From the NCBI GenBank assembly GCA_051873875.1, contig JBJEFI010000173.1:1-23110 (forward strand): DNA of 23,110 bases. Reading direction: 5' to 3'. The notes beneath the pieces were generated by a model. That model had not been told where the DNA came from, did not search any database, and saw only the letters and a program-made list of their open reading frames with translations. The position numbers were made by a program, and so were the translations under genes. Below are positions 14,157-21,714 of this stretch, piece after piece. The DNA comes from JBJEFI01 sp051873875 (GTDB lineage: Bacteria; Bacillota; Bacilli; Bacillales; Bacillaceae_G). Each line of letters opens with the position of its first letter. The first letter of the stretch is position 1.

Positions 14157-14596
14157 TAAATCACCTCAGTAGAACCGCCAGCAGCTTCAATTGCTTCTTT
14201 AGCAGTAGAAGAGAACTTGTTAGCTTTAACAGTTAGTGCTACGTCTAACTTGCCATTACCAAGAATCTTCACGCCAGCGTTTAACTTACTAATTACACCT
14301 GTTTCTAATAATAATTCAGGAGTAACAATTGTACCTGCTTCAAAACCAGCTAACTTATCTAAGTTAACGATTGCGAATTCTTTACGGTTGATATTTGTAA
14401 AACCACGTTTTGGTAGGCGACGGAATAAAGGTGTTTGACCACCCTCGAAACCTAAACGTACGCCTCCACCAGAACGTGCATTTTGACCTTTATGACCTTT
14501 ACCAGCTGTTTTCCCGTTACCAGAACCGATACCACGACCAACGCGGTTACGCACTTTACGAGAACCTTCAGCAGCTTTTAATTCATGAAGTTTCAT
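14156..14596 (-). CDS. rplO: 50S ribosomal protein L15
   Basis: L15 is a late-assembly large-subunit protein with a long basic extension. The 146-aa sequence starts MKLHELK, has the glycine- and basic-rich N-terminal stretch RVGRGIGSGNGKTAGKGHKG (18-37), then GFEGGQTPLFRRLPKRGF, and a globular C-terminal domain. The ribosome binding site is AGGAGGT. It shares TAATG with secY, so export-channel and ribosomal synthesis are coupled at this junction. Confidence 0.98.
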   Translation of the reverse strand: MKLHELKAAEGSRKVRNRVGRGIGSGNGKTAGKGHKGQNARSGGGVRLGFEGGQTPLFRRLPKRGFTNINRKEFAIVNLDKLAGFEAGTIVTPELLLETGVISKLNAGVKILGNGKLDVALTVKANKFSSTAKEAIEAAGGSTEVI

Positions 14597-14626
14597 CTTG
14601 GCACCTCCTTAATGAAAGATAACTAT

Positions 14627-14809
14627 TTAAGCTTCCTTAACAGATACAAGGTGAGAAACCTTGTTGATCATCCCAAGGATAGCAACATTTTCATCTTTAA
14701 CGACAGTTTGATTTACTTTCTTTAATCCTAGTGCTTCAACTGTAGCACGTTGATCCGGCTTACATCCGATTACACTACGTACAAGGGTGATTTCTAATTT
14801 CTTTGTCAT
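14627..14809 (-). CDS. rpmD: 50S ribosomal protein L30
   Basis: This 60-aa large-subunit protein is the short bacterial form. It shows KLEITLVRSVIGCKPDQRATVEALGLKK in overlapping segments and the NVAILGMINKVSHLV ending; this arrangement is diagnostic for L30. The ribosome binding site AAGGGGGG sits at the end of rpsE, 13 nt upstream. Normal length, no oddities. Confidence 0.97.
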   Translation of the reverse strand: MTKKLEITLVRSVIGCKPDQRATVEALGLKKVNQTVVKDENVAILGMINKVSHLVSVKEA

Positions 14810-14822
14810 GTCTATTCCCCCC

Positions 14823-15323
14823 TTATCCTAATAGCTCTTCTACAGATTTGCCACGTAACTTAGCTACTTCTTCAGCACGCTTAAGTTGTTTTAAACCTTC
14901 GATTGTAGCGCGAACCATGTTCACTGGTGTATTTGATCCTAAAGATTTAGATAGGATATCGTGTACACCTGCTAATTCTAATACCGCACGAACTGGACCA
15001 CCAGCGATAACTCCTGTACCTTCAGAAGCAGGTTTTAAGAATACATTACCAGCTCCGAAAGTTCCAGTGATTTCATGAGGAATTGTAGTACCAACTACTG
15101 GTACTGAAATTAAGTTTTTCTTAGCATCTTCGATTGCTTTGCGGATTGCATCTGGTACTTCTTGTGCTTTACCAGTACCGAATCCTACGTGACCGTTTTT
15201 GTCACCAACTACAACTAATGCAGCGAAGCGGAAACGACGACCACCTTTTACAACTTTAGCAACGCGGTTAATCGTAACTACGCGCTCTTCAAGCTCTAAT
15301 TTAGAAGCGTCAATGCGACTCAT
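14823..15323 (-). CDS. rpsE: 30S ribosomal protein S5
   Basis: S5 lines the mRNA entry tunnel of the small subunit and affects decoding accuracy. At 166 aa it has the N-terminal double-stranded RNA-binding fold with VVTINRVAKVVKGGRRFRF, GFGTGKAQEVPDAI, and the C-terminal domain with GVIAGGPVRAVLELAGVHD and SNTPVNMVRAT. The KGGRRFRF loop, where spectinomycin-resistance changes occur in other bacteria, looks wild type. Confidence 0.98.
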   Translation of the reverse strand: MSRIDASKLELEERVVTINRVAKVVKGGRRFRFAALVVVGDKNGHVGFGTGKAQEVPDAIRKAIEDAKKNLISVPVVGTTIPHEITGTFGAGNVFLKPASEGTGVIAGGPVRAVLELAGVHDILSKSLGSNTPVNMVRATIEGLKQLKRAEEVAKLRGKSVEELLG

Positions 15324-15341
15324 CAGTTTTCCCTCCTTCTA

Positions 15342-15704
15342 TTAAAATTCTAAACCAGCCTCACGTGCAGCTTCAGCTAAAGCTTTCACGCGACCATGAT
15401 ATAAATAACCGCCACGGTCAAAAATTACTTCTTTAACACCTTTTTCTTGAGCACGTTTCGCTACTAATTCACCAACTTTAGTTGCTGCTTCAACGTTACT
15501 AGTGCTTTCAAAAGTAAGTTCTTTATCTAATGTTGATGCGCTTGCTAATGTTACAGCATTTACATCATCAATAACTTGTGCATAAATGTGCTGATTAGAA
15601 CGGAAGACATTTAAACGTGGACGAGTAGCCGTTCCGGATAATTTCGCACGAACTCGACCATGTCTTTTTTTACGAACTGCATTCTTATCAGGTTTGTTGA
15701 TCAT
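15342..15704 (-). CDS. rplR: 50S ribosomal protein L18
   Basis: L18 binds 5S rRNA together with L5 and joins it to the central protuberance. The 120-aa protein has the basic N-terminus KNAVRKKRHGRVRAKLSGT, the RPRLNVFRSNQHIYAQVIDD core and the terminal FDRGGYLYHGRVKALAEAAREAGLEF. It lies 34 nt after rplF with ribosome binding site AAAGGAGTG. Confidence 0.98.
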   Translation of the reverse strand: MINKPDKNAVRKKRHGRVRAKLSGTATRPRLNVFRSNQHIYAQVIDDVNAVTLASASTLDKELTFESTSNVEAATKVGELVAKRAQEKGVKEVIFDRGGYLYHGRVKALAEAAREAGLEF

Positions 15705-15738
15705 TATATGTCACTCCTTTCACTAAGCTATACGTTTA

Positions 15739-16275
15739 TTACTTAGCAGTTTTACCTTCTTTACGACGAACATTCTCGCCTTCGTAACGGATACCTTTAC
15801 CTTTATATGGCTCTGGTGGACGTACGTCACGAATTTTTGCTGCTAAAGCACCTACACGTTCTTTGTCGATACCTTTAACTACAATCTTTGTTTGAGCAGG
15901 AACTTCGATTTCGATACCTTGTTCTGCTTCAAATTCTACTGGATGAGAGTAACCTACAGCTAATACTAATTTGTTACCTTGTTTTTGAGCACGGTAACCT
16001 ACACCGACTAATTCTAGTCCACGAGCATAACCATTAGTAACACCTTCAACCATATTTCCTAAAAGACTGCGCGTTGTACCATGTAACGCACGATGAGCTT
16101 TCTCATCAGTTGGACGTTCTACAGTTAATACGTTCTCCTCCACTTTGATGATCATATCTTGGTGGAATTCACGAGTTAATTCACCTTTTGGGCCTTTTAC
16201 TGTTACAGTTGCACCATCAATTGTAACAGTAACGCCTGCAGGAATTTCTAAAATCTTTTTACCTACACGAGACAT
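15739..16275 (-). CDS. rplF: 50S ribosomal protein L6
   Basis: L6 lies at the base of the stalk near the sarcin-ricin loop, where elongation factors bind. The 178-aa protein has the duplicated L6 fold: MSRVGKKILEIPAGV and VTVKGPKGEL at the start, ALHGTTRSLLGNMVEGVTNGY in the middle, and the second copy with IKGIDKERVGALAAKIRDVRPPEPYKGKG-type residues near the end. Normal length; ribosome binding site GGAGGTG. Confidence 0.98.
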   Translation of the reverse strand: MSRVGKKILEIPAGVTVTIDGATVTVKGPKGELTREFHQDMIIKVEENVLTVERPTDEKAHRALHGTTRSLLGNMVEGVTNGYARGLELVGVGYRAQKQGNKLVLAVGYSHPVEFEAEQGIEIEVPAQTKIVVKGIDKERVGALAAKIRDVRPPEPYKGKGIRYEGENVRRKEGKTAK

Positions 16276-16306
16276 TCTTTTGCACCTCCGTTCGTTATAT
16301 CAGTTA

Positions 16307-16705
16307 TTACCAAACGTATGCTAATACTTCGCCGCCAACTTGCATTTGACGAGCTTCTTTGTCAGTTACTACACCTTTAGATGTAGAAACAATAGCAATA
16401 CCTAAACCATTTAATACGCGAGGCATTTCATCAGCCTTCGCATATACACGTAAACCTGGTTTAGAAATACGTTTTAATCCTGTGATTACACGTTCATTAT
16501 TTGAACTGTATTTTAAGAACATACGGATGATACCTTGTTTGTTATCTTCGATATATTCTACATCGCGAATAAAACCTTCACGTTTTAAGATCTCAGCGAT
16601 CTCTTTTTTCACTTTAGAAGCTGGAACTTCTAATTTTTCGTGACGTACCATGTTTGCATTACGAATGCGAGTAAGCATATCTGCAATCGGATCTGTCATA
16701 ACCAT
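16307..16705 (-). CDS. rpsH: 30S ribosomal protein S8
   Basis: S8 binds the central domain of 16S rRNA and nucleates platform assembly; in E. coli it is the spc-operon translational repressor, but that role is not established in Bacillus. The 132-aa protein begins MVMTDPIADMLTRIRNA and has ILKREGFIRDVEYIEDN, SKPGLRVYAKADEMPRVLNGLG and the terminal GGEVLAYVW. The first ATG is the right one, with GGAGG eight bases before it. Confidence 0.98.
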   Translation of the reverse strand: MVMTDPIADMLTRIRNANMVRHEKLEVPASKVKKEIAEILKREGFIRDVEYIEDNKQGIIRMFLKYSSNNERVITGLKRISKPGLRVYAKADEMPRVLNGLGIAIVSTSKGVVTDKEARQMQVGGEVLAYVW

Positions 16706-16735
16706 AGTTTTTACCTCCTTCCCATTCTTGGGGTA

Positions 16736-16921
16736 TTACCAACTAGCTTTTTTCACACCAGGAATTTGACCTTTATACGCAAGTTCACGGAAGCAAATAC
16801 GGCAAAGCTTGAACTTTTTAAGTACTGAATGTGGACGTCCACAACGTTCACAACGTGTGTAGCCTTGTACTTTAAATTTAGGCTCGCGTTTTTGCTTCGC
16901 AATCATTGATTTCTTAGCCAC
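16736..16921 (-). CDS. rpsN: 30S ribosomal protein S14, zinc-binding (type Z)
   Basis: S14 is a small-subunit head protein. This 61-aa form carries the zinc knuckle C24, C27, C40 and C43 (CERC and CRIC), so it is the zinc-dependent paralogue normally encoded in the spc operon. Many Bacillus also carry a longer zinc-free paralogue elsewhere for zinc starvation. The start codon is GTG behind GAGGCG, giving the standard MAKKSMIAK start. Confidence 0.97.
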   Translation of the reverse strand: MAKKSMIAKQKREPKFKVQGYTRCERCGRPHSVLKKFKLCRICFRELAYKGQIPGVKKASW

Positions 16922-16955
16922 GTTCTCGCCTCCTCTAATTTAGCGATGGGCATCA

Positions 16956-17495
16956 TTATTTTTGAAATGGCATACCGAATGAAGTTAATAATTCACGAGC
17001 TTCTTCATCAGTGTTTGCAGTTGTTACGATAACGATGTCCATACCACGAGTTTTTTGTACTTTATCATAATCGATTTCAGGGAAAATTAATTGTTCTTTT
17101 ACACCTAATGTGTAGTTTCCACGGCCGTCAAAAGCCTTTTTAGAAATACCACGGAAGTCACGTACGCGTGGTAAAGAAACTGCGATTAATTTATCCATAA
17201 ATTCGTACATGCGCTCACCACGTAAAGTTACTTTTGCCCCGATTGGCATACCTTCACGTAGGCGGAAACCAGCGATTGATTTCTTCGCACGAGTTACTAC
17301 TGGTTTTTGACCAGTAATTAATGCTAATTCTTCAACTGCGCTATCAAGAGCTTTAGAGTTGCTTACTGCTTCTCCAACACCCATGTTAATAACGATTTTT
17401 TCAAGCTTTGGAACTTGCATTACTGATTTATAATTAAATTTGCTCATTAAAGCAGGAGTAATTTCTTTAAGATATTTATCCTTTAGGCGGTTCAT
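16956..17495 (-). CDS. rplE: 50S ribosomal protein L5
   Basis: L5 binds 5S rRNA with L18 and forms a bridge to S13 in the small-subunit head. The 179-aa protein begins MNRLKDKYLKEITPALMSKFNYKSVMQVPK and has VINMGVGEAVSNSKALD, GQKPVVTRAKKSIAGFRLREGMPIGAKVTLRG and GRGNYTLGVKEQLIFPEIDYD. Standard length and position between rplX and rpsN. Confidence 0.98.
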   Translation of the reverse strand: MNRLKDKYLKEITPALMSKFNYKSVMQVPKLEKIVINMGVGEAVSNSKALDSAVEELALITGQKPVVTRAKKSIAGFRLREGMPIGAKVTLRGERMYEFMDKLIAVSLPRVRDFRGISKKAFDGRGNYTLGVKEQLIFPEIDYDKVQKTRGMDIVIVTTANTDEEARELLTSFGMPFQK

Positions 17496-17520
17496 TTTTG
17501 CGACCTCCTTTCAATCTTTA

Positions 17521-17832
17521 TTATTTATCTAATAATTCACCAGATTTTTTAGCAAAGCGAACTTTTTTACCATCCACTAATTTAAAACCAACACGAGTTG
17601 GTTGACCGCTTTTTGGATCTAATGGCATAACATTAGAAACATGAATTGGTGCTTCTTTAGTGATGATCCCACCTTGTGGATTCATTTGCGATGGTTTAGA
17701 GTGCTTCTTAATGAAGTTGATTCCTTCAACGATTACACGGTTTTGTTTCGGTAAAGCTACTAATACAGTACCTTGTTTACCTTTATCTTTACCTGTAATA
17801 ACTTGAACTTTGTCACCCTTTTTTACATGCAT
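17521..17832 (-). CDS. rplX: 50S ribosomal protein L24
   Basis: L24 is an assembly-initiator protein binding the 5' end of 23S rRNA near the exit tunnel. With ATG 17832 it is 103 aa, as in B. subtilis, starting MHVKKGDKVQVITGKDKGKQG, which is the KOW motif. VEGINFIKKHSKPSQ and EAPIHVSNVMPLDPKSG follow. The frame is open eight codons further, but AAGGAGGTG falls inside that extension, nine bases before 17832, so the longer start is rejected. Confidence 0.97.
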   Translation of the reverse strand: MHVKKGDKVQVITGKDKGKQGTVLVALPKQNRVIVEGINFIKKHSKPSQMNPQGGIITKEAPIHVSNVMPLDPKSGQPTRVGFKLVDGKKVRFAKKSGELLDK

Positions 17833-17868
17833 TTTACTTGGCACCTCCTTAAACAAGGCTTTAGTTTA

Positions 17869-18237
17869 TTATAGAACTTCTGGAGCTAATGAAACGATCT
17901 TCATATAGTTACCATCACGTAATTCACGTGCTACTGGGCCGAAGATACGAGTACCACGTGGACTCTTATCATCTTTAATGATTACCGCAGCATTTTCATC
18001 GAAACGGATGTAAGATCCATCGTTACGGCGAGCACCGCTCTTTGTACGAACGATTACAGCCTTAACAACATCACCTTTTTTAACAACGCCACCTGGTGTT
18101 GCTTGTTTTACTGAACAAACAATAACGTCACCAATGTTAGCTGTTTTACGACCTGATCCGCCTAATACTTTAATGCATAGTAATTCACGAGCACCAGAGT
18201 TATCAGCAACTTTTAAACGAGATTCTGATTGAATCAT
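17869..18237 (-). CDS. rplN: 50S ribosomal protein L14
   Basis: L14 sits on the subunit interface, contacts 16S rRNA helix 14 and is the docking site of the silencing factor RsfS. The 122-aa protein starts MIQSESRLKVADNSGARELLCIKVLGGS and has GDVIVCSVKQATPGG, KAVIVRTKSG, RFDENAAVIIKDD and the GTRIFGPVARELR segment. The AGGAGGT ribosome binding site is immediately preceded by a perfect 8-bp hairpin (18253-18272). Confidence 0.98.
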   Translation of the reverse strand: MIQSESRLKVADNSGARELLCIKVLGGSGRKTANIGDVIVCSVKQATPGGVVKKGDVVKAVIVRTKSGARRNDGSYIRFDENAAVIIKDDKSPRGTRIFGPVARELRDGNYMKIVSLAPEVL

Positions 18238-18252
18238 GCTATGTTACCTCCT

Positions 18253-18272
18253 TTCGGAAACAATTTTCCGAA
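18253..18272 (-). other. Perfect hairpin directly upstream of the rplN ribosome binding site
   Basis: The - strand reads TTCGGAAA-ATTG-TTTCCGAA: an 8-bp perfect stem (18265-18272 with 18253-18260) with a 4-nt loop. It fills most of the rpsQ-rplN gap and touches the AGGAGGT of rplN. No U-tract follows, so it is not a terminator. Confidence 0.55.
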
Positions 18273-18278
18273 CTTCAA

Positions 18279-18542
18279 TTAGATGATTACAGCCTCTTCT
18301 ACTACCTCAACTAAACGGAAACGTTTAGTAGCAGATAATGGACGAGTTTCCATGATGCGTACTACATCACCGATTTTAGCTGTATTTAACTCATCATGAG
18401 CTTTGTACTTTTTAGAGTACTTAACACGCTTGCCGTATAATGTGTGTTTTTTGTAAGTTTCTACTAAAACAGTGATTGTTTTATCCATCTTATCAGAAAC
18501 AACACGACCTGTTAGAACTTTGCGTTGATTACGTTCACTCAC
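18279..18542 (-). CDS. rpsQ: 30S ribosomal protein S17
   Basis: S17 is a primary 16S rRNA-binding protein of the small-subunit body with an OB fold. At 87 aa it has MSERNQRKVLTGRVVSDKMDKTITVLVE, the YKKHTLYGKRVKYSKKYKAHDE loop and ETRPLSATKRFRLVEVVEEAV. The start codon is GTG with GAGAGGAGG upstream. Standard place between rpmC and rplN. Confidence 0.97.
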   Translation of the reverse strand: MSERNQRKVLTGRVVSDKMDKTITVLVETYKKHTLYGKRVKYSKKYKAHDELNTAKIGDVVRIMETRPLSATKRFRLVEVVEEAVII

Positions 18543-18565
18543 AGCGTAAGCCTCCTCTCAAATGA

Positions 18566-18766
18566 TTATCGATTAATTCCGATTTCTCTTTCACGTACAA
18601 CTGTCTTCATACGAGCGATAGCTTTACGCACTTCACGGATACGTGCAGTGTTTTCAAGTTGACCAGTTGCAAGTTGGAAACGAAGATTAAATAATTCTTC
18701 TTTTAATGACTTAACTTTTTGTTCGATCTCTACAGTGGTAAGTTCACGAATTTCATTAGTTTTCAT
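18566..18766 (-). CDS. rpmC: 50S ribosomal protein L29
   Basis: L29 is a two-helix protein near the tunnel exit, where it contacts signal recognition particle and trigger factor. ATG 18766 gives 66 aa starting MKTNEIRELTTVEIEQKVKSL, the usual start, with GGTGGTGA just before it. The frame opens five codons earlier but that start has no site. The conserved LFNLRFQLATGQLENTARIREVRK block is present. Its start overlaps the end of rplP by 11 nt, so the two are translationally coupled. Confidence 0.97.
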   Translation of the reverse strand: MKTNEIRELTTVEIEQKVKSLKEELFNLRFQLATGQLENTARIREVRKAIARMKTVVREREIGINR

Positions 18767-19190
18767 TAGATTCACCACCATTTTCTTCGCGTTTTACGAA
18801 TTTACATTTAACTGGTAATTTGTGTGCTGCTAAACGTAAAGCTTCGCGAGCTACCTCTTCAGATACACCTGCGATTTCAAACATAACTTTACCAGGTTTA
18901 ACAACAGCTACCCAACCCTCAGGAGCACCTTTACCTGAACCCATTCGAACTTCTAATGGTTTTGCAGTATAAGGTTTTGAAGGGAAAATTTTAATCCAAA
19001 CTTTACCACCACGTTTCATGTAACGAGTCATCGCACGACGAGCTGCCTCGATTTGACGGTTTGTAATCCAAGAAGCTTCTGTAGATTGTAAACCGAATTC
19101 ACCGAAATGTACTTCAGTTCCACCTTTAGCACGGCCTCTCATTTTACCACGATGTTCTCTACGATATTTTACGCGTTTTGGCAATAACAT
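18756..19190 (-). CDS. rplP: 50S ribosomal protein L16
   Basis: L16 binds near the peptidyl-transferase centre and A-site tRNA and is added late in assembly. With ATG 19190 the product is 144 aa beginning MLLPKRVKYRREHRGKMRG; the longer frame (17 extra codons inside rpsC) is rejected because GGAGG lies just before 19190. Landmarks are GRAKGGTEVHFGEFGL, WITNRQIEAARRAMTRYMKRGGKVWI and GSGKGAPEGWVAVVKPG. The ribosome binding site is made by the last codons of rpsC, whose stop is one base upstream. Confidence 0.97.
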   Translation of the reverse strand: MLLPKRVKYRREHRGKMRGRAKGGTEVHFGEFGLQSTEASWITNRQIEAARRAMTRYMKRGGKVWIKIFPSKPYTAKPLEVRMGSGKGAPEGWVAVVKPGKVMFEIAGVSEEVAREALRLAAHKLPVKCKFVKREENGGESNEN

Positions 19191-19191
19191 A

Positions 19192-19848
19192 TTATTTTCC
19201 TCCTTCCTCAGCTTTCTTCTTAGTAGGAAGGACTTCTCCACGGTAAATCCATACTTTTACGCCGATTTTACCATAAGTTGTATCAGCTTCTGCCGTTGCA
19301 TAATCGATGTCTGCACGTAAAGTATGAAGAGGAACAGTACCTTCGCTATATGATTCAGCACGAGCGATATCTGCGCCACCAAGACGACCAGATACTTGAG
19401 TTTTGATACCTTGTGCACCAGCACGCATAGTACGTTGAATTACTTGCTTCTGAGCACGACGGAATGAAACACGATTCTCGATTTGACGAGCGATATTTTC
19501 TGCTACTAATTTAGCATCAAGATCTGCTCTTTTGATTTCTAAAATGTTGATATGAACTCGCTTGCCTGTTAAGTTATTTAAAGCTTTGCGTAGCGCTTCA
19601 ACTTCAGATCCACCTTTACCAATAACCATACCTGGTTTAGCTGTGTGAATTGTGATGTTTACACGGTTTGCAGCACGCTCGATTTCAACTTTTGAAACAG
19701 AAGCATCTGCAAGGCGAGCAGTAATATATTCACGAATTTTGATATCTTCGTGTAATAAAGTAGCGTAATCTTTTTCAGCGTACCATCTAGATTCCCAATC
19801 ACGGATAATCCCGACACGCAGACCGACTGGATGTACTTTTTGACCCAC
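19192..19848 (-). CDS. rpsC: 30S ribosomal protein S3
   Basis: S3 is part of the mRNA entry site and ribosomal helicase function with S4 and S5. The 218-aa protein has a KH domain with GMVIGKGGSEVEALRK (the GxxG loop), preceded by ARLADASVSKVEIERAANRV. The C-terminal domain has FRRAQKQVIQRTMRAGAQGIKTQVSGRLGGADIARAE. The start codon is GTG giving MGQKVHPVGLR, behind AAGGAGGG. Its 3' end encodes the ribosome binding site of rplP. Confidence 0.98.
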   Translation of the reverse strand: MGQKVHPVGLRVGIIRDWESRWYAEKDYATLLHEDIKIREYITARLADASVSKVEIERAANRVNITIHTAKPGMVIGKGGSEVEALRKALNNLTGKRVHINILEIKRADLDAKLVAENIARQIENRVSFRRAQKQVIQRTMRAGAQGIKTQVSGRLGGADIARAESYSEGTVPLHTLRADIDYATAEADTTYGKIGVKVWIYRGEVLPTKKKAEEGGK

Positions 19849-19864
19849 CGTTAAACCCTCCTTC

Positions 19865-20200
19865 TTAGTTTTCTTCTACCACTACAGTGATGTGGCTTGT
19901 GCGTTTGTTAATTTGGCTTGCACGTCCTTGAGCACGAGGACGGAAACGTTTCATTGTTGGACCTTCATCAACGAAGATTTGTTTTACTACTAAGTTGTTG
20001 ATATCCATTTCGTAATTGTGTTCTGCATTAGCAATTGCAGATTTCAGTAACTTCTCAACTACTAGAGAAGCAGCTTTTGGTGTGTGACGAAGAATTGCGA
20101 TCGCTTCGCCTACTTGCTTACCTCGGATTAGGTCGACTACTAAACGAACCTTACGAGGAGCGATACGGACAGTTTTTGCTACAGCTTTAGCTTGTTGCAT
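19865..20200 (-). CDS. rplV: 50S ribosomal protein L22
   Basis: L22 lines the peptide exit tunnel with an extended beta-hairpin. ATG 20200 gives 111 aa, starting MQQAKAVAKTVRIAPRKVRLV, with GGAGG seven bases upstream; six further upstream codons in frame are rejected. LIRGKQVGEA, KLLKSAIANAEHNYEMD and the tunnel hairpin FRPRAQGRASQINKRTSHITVVV are intact, with no insertion in the loop where macrolide-resistance changes arise. Confidence 0.97.
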   Translation of the reverse strand: MQQAKAVAKTVRIAPRKVRLVVDLIRGKQVGEAIAILRHTPKAASLVVEKLLKSAIANAEHNYEMDINNLVVKQIFVDEGPTMKRFRPRAQGRASQINKRTSHITVVVEEN

Positions 20201-20221
20201 GTTTGTGCCTCCTCTCATTTA

Positions 20222-20503
20222 TTATCGACGTTTTGTTTTCTTATCGTCAGCATCGTGACCTTTGTACATACGTGTTGGTGCGAATTCACCTAACTTATGT
20301 CCTACCATATCTTCAGTCACGTATACTGGTACGTGTTTACGTCCATCGTACACAGCGATTGTATGTCCGATAAACTGAGGGAAAATTGTTGAACGGCGAG
20401 ACCAAGTTTTAATAACTTGTTTACCTTCAGTTTCGTTTAACTTTTCAACCTTTTTCATTAAGTGATCATCACAAAATGGTCCTTTTTTAAGACTGCGTCC
20501 CAT
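20222..20503 (-). CDS. rpsS: 30S ribosomal protein S19
   Basis: S19 forms a head complex with S13 near the A and P sites. ATG 20503 gives 93 aa starting MGRSLKKGPFCDDHLMKKVE, the normal start, with AAGGGAGG upstream; twelve further upstream codons in frame run through a hairpin and are rejected. Landmarks are TWSRRSTIFPQFIGHTIAVYDGRKHVPVYV and EDMVGHKLGEFAPTRMYKGH. It follows rplB after a gap containing a strong hairpin (20529-20553). Confidence 0.97.
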   Translation of the reverse strand: MGRSLKKGPFCDDHLMKKVEKLNETEGKQVIKTWSRRSTIFPQFIGHTIAVYDGRKHVPVYVTEDMVGHKLGEFAPTRMYKGHDADDKKTKRR

Positions 20504-20528
20504 TACAGTACCTCCCTTCGTGATTGCG

Positions 20529-20553
20529 CTACGGTTCACGATGCGAACCGTAG
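20529..20553 (-). other. Perfect hairpin between rplB and rpsS
   Basis: The - strand forms CTACGGTTC/GAACCGTAG (20545-20553 with 20529-20537), a perfect 9-bp stem with a 7-nt loop, about 11 nt upstream of the rpsS ribosome binding site. It is GC-richer than other gap structures and lacks a U-tract. Confidence 0.6.
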
Positions 20554-20563
20554 TTCAACCGCG

Positions 20564-21397
20564 TTATTTTTTACGACGACGAATGATTAACTTGCTAGAA
20601 CCCTTCTTCTTATCGCGAGTCTTGAATCCAAGAGTTGGTTTGCCCCATGGAGACATTGGAGACTTACGACCGATAGGTGCTTTACCTTCACCACCACCGT
20701 GTGGGTGATCGTTAGGGTTCATTACAGATCCACGAACAGTTGGGCGTTTGCCTAACCAACGAGTACGACCTGCTTTACCAATGTTAATTAATTCATGATG
20801 TTCGTTACCTACTTGACCAATTGTTGCACGGCAAGTTGATAAGATTAAACGTACTTCACCAGAGTTTAAGCGTACGATAACGTATTTGTCATCTTGACGA
20901 CCTAATACTTGTGCAGAAGTACCTGCTGAACGAACTAATTGTCCACCTTTACCAGGTTTTAATTCGATGTTATGAATAACAGAACCTACAGGGATGTTAG
21001 CAAGTGGTAATGCGTTACCTACTTTGATATCAGCCTCTGGGCCTGACATGATTTCTTGACCTACTTCTAAGCCTTTTGGAGCTAAGATGTAACGTTTTTC
21101 ACCATCAACATAGTTGATTAAAGCGATATTCGCTGAACGGTTTGGATCGTACTCGATTGTAGCAACGCGTCCTGGAATACCATCTTTGTTACGTTTGAAG
21201 TCGATGATACGATATTGACGTTTGTGTCCACCACCATGGTGACGAACTGTGATTTTACCTTGGTTATTACGACCAGCATTTTTGCTTAATGGTGCTAATA
21301 ACGATTTTTCAGGTTTGTCAGTAGTAATTTCTGAGAACGTTGAAACAGTCATGTTACGACGTCCGTTAGTAATTGGTTTATACTTTTTGATTGCCAT
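20564..21397 (-). CDS. rplB: 50S ribosomal protein L2
   Basis: L2 is one of the most conserved ribosomal proteins, needed for subunit association and peptidyl-transferase activity. The 277-aa protein has MAIKKYKPITNGRRNMTVS, GRNNQGKITVRHHGGGHKRQYR, the central OB/SH3-like domain, and MNPNDHPHGGGEGKAPIGRKSPMSPWGKPT with the functionally important His in HPHGGG. Ribosome binding site AAAGGAGGG. Full length, nothing odd. Confidence 0.99.
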   Translation of the reverse strand: MAIKKYKPITNGRRNMTVSTFSEITTDKPEKSLLAPLSKNAGRNNQGKITVRHHGGGHKRQYRIIDFKRNKDGIPGRVATIEYDPNRSANIALINYVDGEKRYILAPKGLEVGQEIMSGPEADIKVGNALPLANIPVGSVIHNIELKPGKGGQLVRSAGTSAQVLGRQDDKYVIVRLNSGEVRLILSTCRATIGQVGNEHHELINIGKAGRTRWLGKRPTVRGSVMNPNDHPHGGGEGKAPIGRKSPMSPWGKPTLGFKTRDKKKGSSKLIIRRRKK

Positions 21398-21423
21398 CTC
21401 GGTTTCCCTCCTTTTCGGTTAGA

Positions 21424-21714
21424 TTAAACACCTTCGAAAATTTGGATTTCTTTGCTGTCAGCAGTTAACTTTACAATAGCTTTTCTGCGACGGTTAGTTA
21501 ATCCAGTATAACGGCCTACGCGTTTTGCTTTAGGCTTATAGTTCATAATGTTTACTTTTTCTACTTTTACATCAAAAATAGCTTCGATAGCGTCTTTAAC
21601 TTCTGTTTTATTAGCTTTAGTATCTACATCAAATGTGTATTTTTTCTCAGCCATTAACTCCATTGAACGCTCAGTAATAACGGGGCGCTTAATTACATCA
21701 CGATGATCTCTCAT
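21424..21714 (-). CDS. rplW: 50S ribosomal protein L23
   Basis: L23 is at the tunnel exit and is the main docking site for trigger factor and signal recognition particle. The 96-aa protein starts MRDHRDVIKRPVITERSMELM and has KYTFDVDTKANKTEVKDAIEAIFDVKVEKVN and the GRYTGLTNRRRKAIVKL end. Its ATG overlaps the rplD stop by one base (TAATG), so the two are translationally coupled. Confidence 0.97.
   Translation of the reverse strand: MRDHRDVIKRPVITERSMELMAEKKYTFDVDTKANKTEVKDAIEAIFDVKVEKVNIMNYKPKAKRVGRYTGLTNRRRKAIVKLTADSKEIQIFEGV

Noticed and set aside
14803..15078. 91-codon rightward frame opposite rpsE
   Set aside because: Antisense shadow of a highly conserved ribosomal gene; no supporting signal.
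17833..17856. Longer N-terminus for L24 (eight extra codons)
   Set aside because: The AAGGAGGTG ribosome binding site lies within this extension and homologues begin MHVKKGD.
19191..19241. Longer N-terminus for L16 (17 extra codons)
   Set aside because: It would lie inside rpsC, lacks its own site and is not found in L16 proteins; ATG 19190 has GGAGG at the correct place.
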